The notes beneath the pieces are model-generated. The model saw only the letters and a program-made list of their open reading frames with translations, ran no database searches and was not told the DNA's origin. A stretch of DNA of 64,000 nucleotides from Maridesulfovibrio ferrireducens. Lineage in GTDB: Bacteria; Desulfobacterota; Desulfovibrionia; Desulfovibrionales; Desulfovibrionaceae. Every line of letters begins with the position of its first letter. Position 1 is the first letter of the stretch. Below, in pieces: positions 7,670 through 15,290 of the stretch. The stretch covers positions 62,001 through 126,000 of the forward strand of contig NZ_FNGA01000003.1 in the NCBI RefSeq assembly GCF_900101105.1, given 5' to 3'. A program made the position numbers and the translations under genes.

Positions 7670-7993
7670 TCAGGATTGAATTTTTTTTGTGAAATTTGAT
7701 CCAATAGATTTATCCCACAGAACTTTTGTTCCTGTGGCTATTGCAGTAAAGCCTATAATTCCGGCAAGTCCGCCAATTCCGAGTAATCCTACGATGGCGA
7801 TTCCGGTACCTGTAGCCAGTCCAGTTCCAGCTGATTCTGTTGCTACAGCTTTTATTACTTCACGGCTTGTCATTTTGCCTTCTTTTACTGCGATTGTTCC
7901 GCGTACAGCGGTTACAGTTCCGCTTATCAAAGCTCCGGTGGCCGCCATGGAGGCTGTTGCGATAGGAAGTATTCTTGTTGCGGGAGTAGTCAT
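7670..7993 (-). CDS. glycine-zipper double-helix membrane protein
   Basis: 107 residues, ATG with AGGAG 6 nt upstream. Two Gly/Ala-rich hydrophobic stretches (about 10-30 and 58-88; the second contains GTGIAIVGLLGIGGLAGIIGF) flank a charged loop (VKEGKMTSREVIKAV). Glycine zippers of this kind occur in membrane-remodelling and organelle proteins such as magnetosome MamC/MamF, but I see no specific match. It is divergent from the Fur-family gene and sits beside the ATPase operon, so I infer a part in the same iron system. Confidence 0.65.
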   Translation of the reverse strand: MTTPATRILPIATASMAATGALISGTVTAVRGTIAVKEGKMTSREVIKAVATESAGTGLATGTGIAIVGLLGIGGLAGIIGFTAIATGTKVLWDKSIGSNFTKKIQS

Positions 7994-8136
7994 GATTATC
8001 TCCTTTGTTAAGATCTATGAATTAATTATCCGGATTAAATATTACTAGTTACAGAGAAGGTTGGAAAACAGTTCAATTGAGTATCAATTACAAATTAAAA
8101 TGCTGTTTTGAGTTTGTGAGTTCATTTTTTGAGGTA

Positions 8137-8181
8137 TTGACAATTTGTTTTATTTGATAATAGTCATGAATCTCATTCTCA
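8137..8181 (+). promoter_or_regulatory. promoter and Fur-box-like site of the Fur-family gene
   Basis: TTGACA (8137-8142) precedes an AT-rich TGATAATAG (-10 region). The site TGAATCTCATTCTCA (8167-8181), read on the minus strand as TGAGAATGAGATTCA, matches the element before feoA. Position at the start point suggests autoregulation. Confidence 0.55.
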
Positions 8182-8197
8182 ACAAGAAGGGGGAGAT

Positions 8198-8629
8198 ATG
8201 ACAAGTCCTCAACATATTTTTTTGAAATATTTATCAAAAAAAGGGATGGCTGCAACTGAACAGCGCAGGGTTGTGCTTGAGGTTTTCCTGAAGAGCAAAG
8301 GTCATTTCTCTTATAAAGAGCTTTATATTCAGGTCCGCGAAGCAGATTCGAGTATAAGTTCGGTAACGGTCTACAGAACAGTCAAACTTCTTGATAAATG
8401 CGGTATTGCCGAGGCCATTGATTTCGGGGATGGAATTACTCGTTATGAATGCAGGTATAACAGGCCTCACCACGATCATCTTGTCTGTACAAAGTGCGGT
8501 AAGAAGATAGGAGTGGTCGATGACAGTATTGAAAATTTGCAGGAGTTGCTGGCTGAAAAGCATGGGTTCAGTATAAAAAGGCACAAGATGATTCTTTTTG
8601 GAATTTGTTCCGATTGTCGTGATAGTTAA
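8198..8629 (+). CDS. Fur-family metalloregulator
   Basis: 143 residues. An N-terminal winged helix (about 15-85, with TEQRRVVLEVF and SSVTVYRTVKLL) is followed by the dimer/metal domain. The metal motif HHDHLVCTKCGK (about 90-103) and a second pair CSDC at the C terminus form the structural zinc site, and acidic/His residues supply the sensory site. GGGG lies before ATG. Neighbours (feoAB, iron-compartment operon) and the shared Fur-box-like sites argue for Fe(II) sensing. PerR or Zur cannot be excluded from sequence alone. Confidence 0.9.
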   Translation: MTSPQHIFLKYLSKKGMAATEQRRVVLEVFLKSKGHFSYKELYIQVREADSSISSVTVYRTVKLLDKCGIAEAIDFGDGITRYECRYNRPHHDHLVCTKCGKKIGVVDDSIENLQELLAEKHGFSIKRHKMILFGICSDCRDS

Positions 8630-8741
8630 CGTTGGCTGTGCAATTAATTTTCAATTGCGATGTTTGCAATAATAGTTACGGAATATGTAGTAACGTTTTT
8701 ATGAATTGATCATAAAATCTAAATAGTAGGAGGATATTGGT

Positions 8742-8963
8742 ATGAATTTAGGTAGATTTTTATTGGTTTCAACAACCGCGACGATTGTAGGTGTTGCCGC
8801 TTACGCTATTTTTAAAGCGGGCGGCGTTAAGCCTGCAATGATAGAAGCCGTTAAAGGGACTATCAAAGCAGGGGACTGGACAGCAGAAAAGTATGTTAGC
8901 GCAAAGCAAGAGGTCACACGGCTGGTAGATGAGGCTAAGGCCGATATGGCTGAAGGGGCTTAG
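8742..8963 (+). CDS. small single-helix membrane protein
   Basis: 73 residues, AGGAGG 8 nt before ATG. One hydrophobic helix at about 6-25 (LLVSTTATIVGVAAYAIFKAGG) is followed by an amphipathic Lys/Glu helix (about 35-70). The shape resembles the C-terminal part of the two Q/P-rich proteins of the ATPase operon (short membrane helix, then charged helix). It follows the Fur-family gene on the same strand after a 112-nt gap. Unknown function; membership in the iron module is inferred. Confidence 0.68.
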   Translation: MNLGRFLLVSTTATIVGVAAYAIFKAGGVKPAMIEAVKGTIKAGDWTAEKYVSAKQEVTRLVDEAKADMAEGA

Positions 8964-8994
8964 TCCTGATCATTCGGTGTGCTTAGGTTTTTTT

Positions 8995-10011
8995 TTATAT
9001 TCGCGCAGGGCTTATCACTTTGTCTCTTCCTGTGTTTTTTGCGAAATAGAGGGCTTTGTCAGCGGTTTCTACAAGGCGAACAGCTTCGGCTTCCGGGTCT
9101 TTGGCCTGAGGATTCAGTCTGGAAATACCAATACTGAGGCTGCTTCTGCCAATACTTAATTCCGCAAATCTTAGCCGTATTCGTTCAGCTACTTGTTCAC
9201 AGCGGTATGAATCAATACCCACGAGAATTGCACCGAATTCATCTCCTCCGAAGCGGAAGGGGAAGTCCGTTCCTGTTCGTACTGATGAGTTGATAATTTG
9301 CCCTAACTGAGCCAGCAGCCTATCTCCTTCCATGTGGCCCAGCTGGTCGTTAACTTCTTTAAAGTGATCGCAGTCAATCATCATAAGGTGCAGGGGGGTC
9401 TTGCAGGATATGCACTTAGAGCAGGATTCAACGATTTTAAGTTCAAAAAAACGTTTGTTGAATAGTCCGGTCAGGTAGTCAGTATATGACAGCAGGTTGA
9501 GCTTTTCTTTATCTTTGTAAGTTTCTGTCAGGCTTTTGGTTAGACTGTATTCTCTTCTGGCAACAGAGTGCGCCAGCCAGTTGAGGTTCTGTTGAAGCCG
9601 TATAAGTTCATCTCCCGTGATACTGCTGTTTTTTTCGAAAAAATCCATACGGTGATTTAGCTTTCCACGTTTGAGGTCCACGCAGAATTTATTCATTTCG
9701 CGCAGTTTTCTGTTAACCAGCCACTCATTAAGCCAGTTGGCGATTGGGGAACAAAAAGCAATGCAGAGGCTGAAGTGCAGGCTCATATACATGAGCAGTT
9801 CTTTTCTGTCGGCAAATTCTATGAGGACCAGCAGAAATCCGGCTGGAAGGATTAAAAGTAAAAAAATAGCAATTAATGCGCGATTTTTTAAACTGGCTTT
9901 TGTAAACTTTGATCCAGTTCGGAGCAGGTAGCCTGCAATGATGGAATTTTTCAAGGTTGTCAGTATGTTATTTAAAAATCTTAGGTTCTCTTTATAAGAT
10001 ATATTATTCAT
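8995..10011 (-). CDS. membrane-anchored diguanylate cyclase (GGDEF)
   Basis: 338 residues. Two hydrophobic helices (about 45-62 and 75-95) anchor the protein; a linker of about 70 residues leads to a GGDEF domain (about 172-335). The active site reads FRFGGDEFG and the metal/substrate residues (MMIDCDHFKEVND) are present, so it should make c-di-GMP from two GTP. The product-inhibition I-site is one residue out of register (RTGTD, not RxxD). AGGA precedes ATG. It lies convergent to the small membrane protein and divergent from feoA. A PilZ-like protein past feoB could be a c-di-GMP receptor. Confidence 0.9.
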   Translation of the reverse strand: MNNISYKENLRFLNNILTTLKNSIIAGYLLRTGSKFTKASLKNRALIAIFLLLILPAGFLLVLIEFADRKELLMYMSLHFSLCIAFCSPIANWLNEWLVNRKLREMNKFCVDLKRGKLNHRMDFFEKNSSITGDELIRLQQNLNWLAHSVARREYSLTKSLTETYKDKEKLNLLSYTDYLTGLFNKRFFELKIVESCSKCISCKTPLHLMMIDCDHFKEVNDQLGHMEGDRLLAQLGQIINSSVRTGTDFPFRFGGDEFGAILVGIDSYRCEQVAERIRLRFAELSIGRSSLSIGISRLNPQAKDPEAEAVRLVETADKALYFAKNTGRDKVISPARI

Positions 10012-10132
10012 TGCAAATCCTACGCGTATAATTGTTCTCTATCGTGTTTCCAGTTGTTCTTATTGGCTGGTCTAATGAAATTAATAATCAATATCAAGTG
10101 AAAGTTTGTAGTGATAAATTTGAGTTTTATTG

Positions 10133-10183
10133 TTGACAAGAAAAATCAAGCTGGCTAGTAGTTGATTTCGAAATTCATTCTCA
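10133..10183 (+). promoter_or_regulatory. feoAB promoter with Fur-box-like operator
   Basis: TTGACA (10133-10138), 17-nt spacer, TAGTAG (10156-10161), then a Fur-box-like 15-mer at 10169-10183 (minus-strand reading TGAGAATGAATTTCG), extended by further GAT/ATC-type hexamers to 10191. The operator covers the expected start point. Iron repression of feo is standard; here it is inferred. Confidence 0.62.
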
Positions 10184-10216
10184 TAATCATCAAAGCAAGA
10201 TTGAGGCGGAGAAAAA

Positions 10217-10561
10217 ATGTTTAATAAGTTCGATTTTCTTAACGGCGGAATCTCTTCCGGTAAGAGAGAGCAGCGGCGCAGGCATGGTGGCAGAGGCGGG
10301 CCCGGGAAAAAATGCATTATGCGCGGTAAGAGTGTTCTGGATATTGCTGTGGGTGGTAAGGCTAAAATAAGGAGACATTTTTCATGCGGCGCAGTCCGGC
10401 AGCGTCTGCTTGATCTGGGTTTTATTCCCGGCCGTGAAGTTGAAGTTGTTAGGGTTGCAACCCTCGGGTGTCCGCTGGAGCTTAAGGTTGCCGGATATTG
10501 CGTTACTCTGCGCCGTACTGAGGCTTATGAAATTGAGGTGGAAGATGAGTTCAGAGGTTAA
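10217..10561 (+). CDS. feoA: FeoA, ferrous iron transport accessory protein
   Basis: 114 residues, GGCGGAG before ATG. A basic, glycine-rich extension of about 36 residues (GKREQRRRHGGRGGPGKK) precedes a normal FeoA SH3 domain (about 38-112: RRHFSCGAVRQRLLDLGFIPG, then VTLRRTEAYEIEVE). FeoA is needed for FeoB-dependent Fe(II) uptake at the inner membrane. The extension is unusual and may contact nucleic acid, phospholipid or the FeoB G-domain. It overlaps feoB by 17 nt, so the two are translationally coupled. Confidence 0.92.
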   Translation: MFNKFDFLNGGISSGKREQRRRHGGRGGPGKKCIMRGKSVLDIAVGGKAKIRRHFSCGAVRQRLLDLGFIPGREVEVVRVATLGCPLELKVAGYCVTLRRTEAYEIEVEDEFRG

Positions 10562-13079
10562 TAGCAAAGGCAAGGCAGCTAAAGATAATTTCCTTATTGC
10601 GCTGGCCGGGCAGCAAAATGCCGGTAAATCTACAACGTATAACATGCTTACCGGAGCCAATCAGCATGTGGCTAATTATCCGGGTGTAACCGTTGATAAA
10701 AAAGTCGGCAGTTATCGTGAAGGAAAGACTCGTTATGAGATTGTCGACCTTCCCGGTACATACAGTCTGACTTCGTTTTCACTCGAGGAAAGGGTTTCAC
10801 GTGATTTTTTTCTTGAGGAAAAGCCTGATGTTGTTGTTAACGTCGTAGATGCAACAGCTTTACGACGCAGTCTGTATTTTACTTTTCAGGTACTGGAGAT
10901 GGATTTTCCGGTTACTATTGCCTTGAATATGATGGATGTTGCTGAAAGTCAGGGGTTAACCATTGATTTACAGGAACTAAGTTCCCGGCTCGGGGTGGAT
11001 GTTGTCGCCACTGTGGGACGTAAGGGTAAAGGGAAGCAGGCTCTGAAAGCCGCAATTCGTAAATCAGTCAATCAGGAAGCGTATAACCGTCCTGTTGCAA
11101 TTGATTACGGTGAGCTTGAAGAGCATTTGCAGGAACTTGAAAAGAAGCTGGCTGAAGATGCCTTTTTAGGGGGGCTTTATCCGTTACGCTGGCTGGCAAT
11201 CAAGTTGCTTGAAAATGATCCTGAAGTATGCAGGCTTGTTGAATCAAAACATTTTAAAGGGTCTGAAATAATTGAAGATTCTATTTCACGCCGTGATAGT
11301 TTTGAAGAAGCCTTGGATATTGATACCGGAGATTACATTGTAGCCTGTCGTGACAGGGTTGCAGGTGAGATTGTAGATGCGTGTGTCCAGAAGGAGGACA
11401 GTTCGAAACAACCTATTTCCGAACGCATTGATAGATGGGTACTTAACCGTGCAATGGCTCCGTTTTTTCTTCTTGCTACAGTTTTTACTATTTATGAACT
11501 TTCGATTGTTCAGGGGTATAAGCTTACTATTTATACTTGGCCCTTGCTGGCAAAATTCAGGGATATTATCGCCAGTTTTTTACCTTCGGCAGGATTGATT
11601 GAGGATTCCTTGCTCAGGTCCATGGGGCTGTGGATGGTGGACAGTGCCAATACTCTTTTAAACTATGTACCGATCTTTTTTATTCTTTTTGCGCTAATAG
11701 CCATTCTGGAAGACTCCGGCTACATGGCTCGAATTGCTTTTATTTTAGACCGTATATTTCATAGTTTCGGTTTGCATGGGCAATCAACTCTTCCATTTAT
11801 TCTGGGTGGAGTATTTGCCGGAGGCTGCGCTGTTCCGGGGATTATGTCTACCAAAGGTATTCCCGATGAAAGGTCGCGGCTGGCAACGATTTTGACGGTT
11901 CCGTTTATGAATTGTCTGGCAAAAATTCCTCTTTATACCCTGTTGGTGAATATATATTTTGCCGAGAATAAATCATGGGCAATGTTTTTTATCGCTACCA
12001 TTACAATCATAATGGCAATGATTATTGCCAAGGTTTTGACCTCAACAATTCTTAAGGGACGTGAGACAGCTCCGTTTATTATGGAAATGCCTAATTACCA
12101 TGCCCCTACATTGTTCGGTGTGGCGCAACGTTCAATTGAGCGTACATGGGAATATATCAAAAAGGTCGGGTCCATTGTTGTAGCCGTATCTTTGTGTGTG
12201 TTTTCATTGTTGCAGTTCCCGGGGCTTAGTGAAGAGCGCATGGATTATTATGATGCAGAAATGAGCAAAGCTGTGGCTGTTTTTGATGCCAAAGTTTCGG
12301 CTACTAACTATGCCGCTGTGGGTGAGTCTGCAAAAATGCTTGCTCTGCTTAATTTCTACGATGATTACAAACGAGCCAGAATGAATTCATTCGGTAAAAG
12401 TGGAGCTGCTTCAGTTAATGCTGAATTCAAGGCTGATAATCCAGAATGGTTCACTTTGCTGAAACCGCGTGGAAATAAAGATGCAAAGATCGTTAACGGT
12501 GCTTTGCGCAAGGTTTCATCCACACGTAAACGTTTACGCCGTAGAATAAAGGAAGAGAAAATTAAGAGTTCTTTTTTTGGTATGATTGGAAGATCTCTTG
12601 AACCGGTAACTCAATTTGCCGGATTTGACTGGAAGGTTAATATTGCTTTGATCAGTTCTTTTGCCGCCCGTGAATCATCCGTGGCAACAATGGGAGTGTT
12701 ATATCAGCAAGGGGCGGATGAGAATCAGACCCTTGAACAGAGAATGGATAATGAGAGTAAGTCTTCTGGAATGACTCCACTGCATGCACTCGCAATTATT
12801 ATCTTCTTTGCTCTTTACCCTCCATGCCTTGCCGCTACTATTATGGTCAAAGTTCAGACCGGATCATGGAAATGGATGGTATTTTCCATTGTTTTCCCCA
12901 CGACGATTGGTTTTGCAGCAGCTTCAGCGGTTTTCACTTTGGGGAATGCTGTGGGGGCCAGCGGTATAGTCATGATGAAAGGATTTTACCTTGTCTGCCT
13001 TGGGATAGCGTTTTTGATAGCTCTGGAGAATAAACTTTCTTCGGATAAGATAGCAACTCGCCACGTATATCAGGCATAA
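10545..13079 (+). CDS. feoB: FeoB, GTP-dependent Fe(II) transporter
   Basis: 844 residues. ATG at 10545 (MSSEVNSKG) is the start; in-frame sequence further upstream only overlaps feoA. The N-terminal G domain has a G1 loop (GQQNAGKS), G2 PGVTV, G3 DLPGTYSL and G4 NMMD, followed by a GDI helical region (to about residue 290). The membrane part holds the two gate repeats, the first with GCAVPGIMSTKG and the second near ARESSVATMG. A charged insertion of about 150 residues (about 575-700) lies between membrane halves. It imports Fe(II) across the inner membrane. The operon continues with two secreted proteins. Confidence 0.95.
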   Translation: MSSEVNSKGKAAKDNFLIALAGQQNAGKSTTYNMLTGANQHVANYPGVTVDKKVGSYREGKTRYEIVDLPGTYSLTSFSLEERVSRDFFLEEKPDVVVNVVDATALRRSLYFTFQVLEMDFPVTIALNMMDVAESQGLTIDLQELSSRLGVDVVATVGRKGKGKQALKAAIRKSVNQEAYNRPVAIDYGELEEHLQELEKKLAEDAFLGGLYPLRWLAIKLLENDPEVCRLVESKHFKGSEIIEDSISRRDSFEEALDIDTGDYIVACRDRVAGEIVDACVQKEDSSKQPISERIDRWVLNRAMAPFFLLATVFTIYELSIVQGYKLTIYTWPLLAKFRDIIASFLPSAGLIEDSLLRSMGLWMVDSANTLLNYVPIFFILFALIAILEDSGYMARIAFILDRIFHSFGLHGQSTLPFILGGVFAGGCAVPGIMSTKGIPDERSRLATILTVPFMNCLAKIPLYTLLVNIYFAENKSWAMFFIATITIIMAMIIAKVLTSTILKGRETAPFIMEMPNYHAPTLFGVAQRSIERTWEYIKKVGSIVVAVSLCVFSLLQFPGLSEERMDYYDAEMSKAVAVFDAKVSATNYAAVGESAKMLALLNFYDDYKRARMNSFGKSGAASVNAEFKADNPEWFTLLKPRGNKDAKIVNGALRKVSSTRKRLRRRIKEEKIKSSFFGMIGRSLEPVTQFAGFDWKVNIALISSFAARESSVATMGVLYQQGADENQTLEQRMDNESKSSGMTPLHALAIIIFFALYPPCLAATIMVKVQTGSWKWMVFSIVFPTTIGFAAASAVFTLGNAVGASGIVMMKGFYLVCLGIAFLIALENKLSSDKIATRHVYQA

Positions 13080-13105
13080 TTTTAAATAAGAATCAGGAGA
13101 ATGTT

Positions 13106-13429
13106 ATGAGGAAAATGACAGCTAAAATTATTATTATGGCAGGTCTTATTGTCTTGTCCGCTTCGGCAGCGTTTGCTCATTCACCACTTTGCAGTTGCTT
13201 TGATAATGGTGACGGCACAGTGCTTTGTGAAGGTGGTTTTTCAGACGGATCTACAGCGTCCGGAGTGAGGATGTACGTTAAAAATGAATCCGAAGTTGTT
13301 ATTACTAAAGGGGTAATGAATGAGAGTAGTGAGTTTGAGTTCAACAAGCCTGAAGGGGCATACACAGTAACTTTTGATGGGGGTGAAGGACATTCCATTG
13401 AAATAGATGGGGCGGATATTATTGAATAA
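13106..13429 (+). CDS. small secreted protein after feoB
   Basis: 107 residues, AGGAG before ATG. A clear Sec signal peptide ends at AFA (about residue 24), leaving a mature protein that begins His-Ser-Pro-Leu-Cys-Ser-Cys. The rest is acidic and beta-rich with a CEGG and repeated GG turns, like a single Ig-like domain of periplasmic metal-uptake accessories. It sits 26 nt after feoB. Metal delivery to the Feo system is inferred; no named family recognised. Confidence 0.75.
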   Translation: MRKMTAKIIIMAGLIVLSASAAFAHSPLCSCFDNGDGTVLCEGGFSDGSTASGVRMYVKNESEVVITKGVMNESSEFEFNKPEGAYTVTFDGGEGHSIEIDGADIIE

Positions 13430-13543
13430 ACCAAAAAAATTGTTCTTATTTTAGTTAATCGGCATATGTGAATTAGATCTTATTTGTAAATTTAAAAGCT
13501 CTCTACTGATAAAGAGAGTCAGAATCATAATCAGGAGTGATGA

Positions 13544-14371
13544 ATGAAGTTTAAAGTTGTATTTTTAAATCTGTTGGCAATTATTGCATTTGCTGTCCCC
13601 GCTTTCGCTCATTTTCAGATGGTATATACCCCGGAAATTGCAGTAAATAAGGGTGATAATGCTCAGCTCAAATTGGTCTTTACCCATCCGTTTGAGGCCG
13701 GACATACCATGGATATGGGAGTTCCTGAAGAATTCTACATGCTGCATCAGAAAGGGGAAGAAGGAAAAACTAAAAAAGTTGATCTTAAATCCTATCTCAA
13801 ACCGATCACATGGAAGAGTTTGACTAACTCCGGCAAGGCTTATGAAGCAAATCTGCCAAAGAAAATTGTCCGCTCCATGGGTGACTATACTTTGGTTCTG
13901 GTTCCTGCTCCTTATTTTGAGTCTGAAGAAGATGTTTACATTCAGCAGATTACTAAAACTTACATGAATGTCGGTGGAATGCCTGGTAACTGGTCTGTTC
14001 CAGCCGGACTTAAGACTGAATGGATTCCTCTTGTAAAGCCTTACGCTATGTGGACAGGCATGACCTTTAAAGCTCAGCTTCTGTCAAGCGGAAAGCCTGT
14101 TCCAAATGCCGATGTTGAAGTGGAATACATGAATCATGCTCCTGAAATGAAGAAAAACGGATTTGCTAAAAAAGCAAATGCCGAAGCTCCACAGGATGCT
14201 TTTGTGACAATGGGTATTAAAACAGATGCTCAGGGTTACATTGAATTTGCAGTTCCTAAAGCCGGCTGGTGGGGATTTTGCGCCCTTGGTTCCGGTCCAG
14301 ACAAAGAGTTTAAAGGCAAAGAACTCTCTCAGGATGCTGTAATCTGGTTAAAAGCTGTTGATATGAAGTAG
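13544..14371 (+). CDS. DUF4198-family periplasmic protein
   Basis: 275 residues with signal peptide cleaved after AFA (about 22), giving a mature N terminus His-Phe-Gln. The body matches the DUF4198 group (related to NikK/CbiK-type periplasmic components of Ni/Co uptake): TPEIAV near the start, an Ig-like core, a second domain with GKPVPNADVEVEY and a terminal KAGWWGFCALGSG. In NikK-type proteins the mature N-terminal His binds metal. With feoAB upstream, Fe(II) handling is plausible. A 114-nt gap with a short hairpin separates it from the previous gene; AGGAG precedes ATG. Confidence 0.82.
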   Translation: MKFKVVFLNLLAIIAFAVPAFAHFQMVYTPEIAVNKGDNAQLKLVFTHPFEAGHTMDMGVPEEFYMLHQKGEEGKTKKVDLKSYLKPITWKSLTNSGKAYEANLPKKIVRSMGDYTLVLVPAPYFESEEDVYIQQITKTYMNVGGMPGNWSVPAGLKTEWIPLVKPYAMWTGMTFKAQLLSSGKPVPNADVEVEYMNHAPEMKKNGFAKKANAEAPQDAFVTMGIKTDAQGYIEFAVPKAGWWGFCALGSGPDKEFKGKELSQDAVIWLKAVDMK

Positions 14372-14397
14372 TATCGTATAAAAGTTTGTAAATTCAT

Positions 14398-14429
14398 GCG
14401 CCCGAAAAGAAGATTTTCTTTTCGGGCGC
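14398..14429 (+). terminator. strong hairpin after the feo operon
   Basis: A 14-bp G+C-rich stem (14398-14411 with 14416-14429) with loop GATT. The downstream tract is only moderately T-rich. It probably ends or protects the feoAB transcript. Confidence 0.65.
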
Positions 14430-14490
14430 ATATTTGTCAGGGCGCAAAGCCTTTTTATTCATGTCGTTATTTTTATAGAAGGATTGTCAA

Positions 14491-15150
14491 ATGATTCAAA
14501 ATAACAATCAAATTATAGCTCTTACTGACGATCATACTCTTTATAATGATTCAGAACAGATTTCCGGTTTAAATATTGAACATTATTCCTGCGTGGACAG
14601 TTTTTTCAGTGCAATGCTTAAGAATAATTATTCCGGAATTATTCTGAATATGCATAAAGTAATGAAAACTCCGTGTTGCGAAAGAAATAAGATTTTATCT
14701 TTATCGGCAGATCTTCCCACTATGCGTTCTATAGAGAGAGGGGAGTCCCCAATTTTTATAGATGATTCGGATCTTTTTAAATGCAGTTGCCAAAAACATA
14801 GCTGCTTACTCTCCCGACCATCCTGCCCGATTACTGTTAGTCTTCCCGTAAAAATAAGTTTCGATAATGATCCGGCAATGGCAAAACCCGTTGCCGGAAT
14901 TATCCATGATATATGTGAAAGAGGATGTACTTTTCATACCGATGAAGATCTTACAAATTACGATTTTCTTTATTTAAAGATTGAATCTCTGGCAAACAGA
15001 CTTCCCATATATTCAGGTATTTGCAGATCTATTTCAGGCGGAAGTTGTTTGTGCGGGTATAATGTTAGATTTTTAGATATTAAAGAGGATCAACTCTCGG
15101 AACTGCAAGATATATATATGGATACGAATCCCACAACAGATAAATCTTGA
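14491..15150 (+). CDS. cysteine-rich PilZ-like protein
   Basis: 219 residues, soluble. The C-terminal half (about 110-210) follows the PilZ barrel pattern: SLPVKISFD, then IIHDICERGCTFHT in the place of D-x-S-x-x-G, then GGSCLCGYNVRFLDI. The RxxxR c-di-GMP contact is missing, so ligand binding is doubtful. The N-terminal half is a response-regulator-sized region with no recognisable receiver motif and a cysteine cluster (CCER..., CSCQKHSCLLSRPSC) that might hold metal. It lies alone between two hairpins. Confidence 0.68.
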   Translation: MIQNNNQIIALTDDHTLYNDSEQISGLNIEHYSCVDSFFSAMLKNNYSGIILNMHKVMKTPCCERNKILSLSADLPTMRSIERGESPIFIDDSDLFKCSCQKHSCLLSRPSCPITVSLPVKISFDNDPAMAKPVAGIIHDICERGCTFHTDEDLTNYDFLYLKIESLANRLPIYSGICRSISGGSCLCGYNVRFLDIKEDQLSELQDIYMDTNPTTDKS

Positions 15151-15220
15151 AACATTAAAGAGTATGCCGGAGTTATCCTGATAACTGCTGAGTGGGCAGA
15201 ATTATAACGATATAAACAAG

Positions 15221-15253
15221 AAAGGTTAGCTAAATTAATAGCTAACCTTTTTT
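15221..15253. terminator. bidirectional terminator between PilZ gene and hydF
   Basis: A 12-bp stem (15221-15232 with 15239-15250), 6-nt loop, T tract on the plus strand and A tract before it. It serves the convergent PilZ-like and hyd transcripts. Confidence 0.85.
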
Positions 15254-15290
15254 GTTTCGGTCCTTGATATTTCATCTGGTAATTATCTAT

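Noticed and set aside
7621-7692. 23-codon frame across the plus-strand terminator
   Set aside because: The hairpin and T run sit inside it; more likely chance reading of a terminator than a leader peptide.
10410-10544. Upstream in-frame extension of feoB
   Set aside because: It lies within feoA and has no start signal; ATG at 10545 gives the normal FeoB N terminus.
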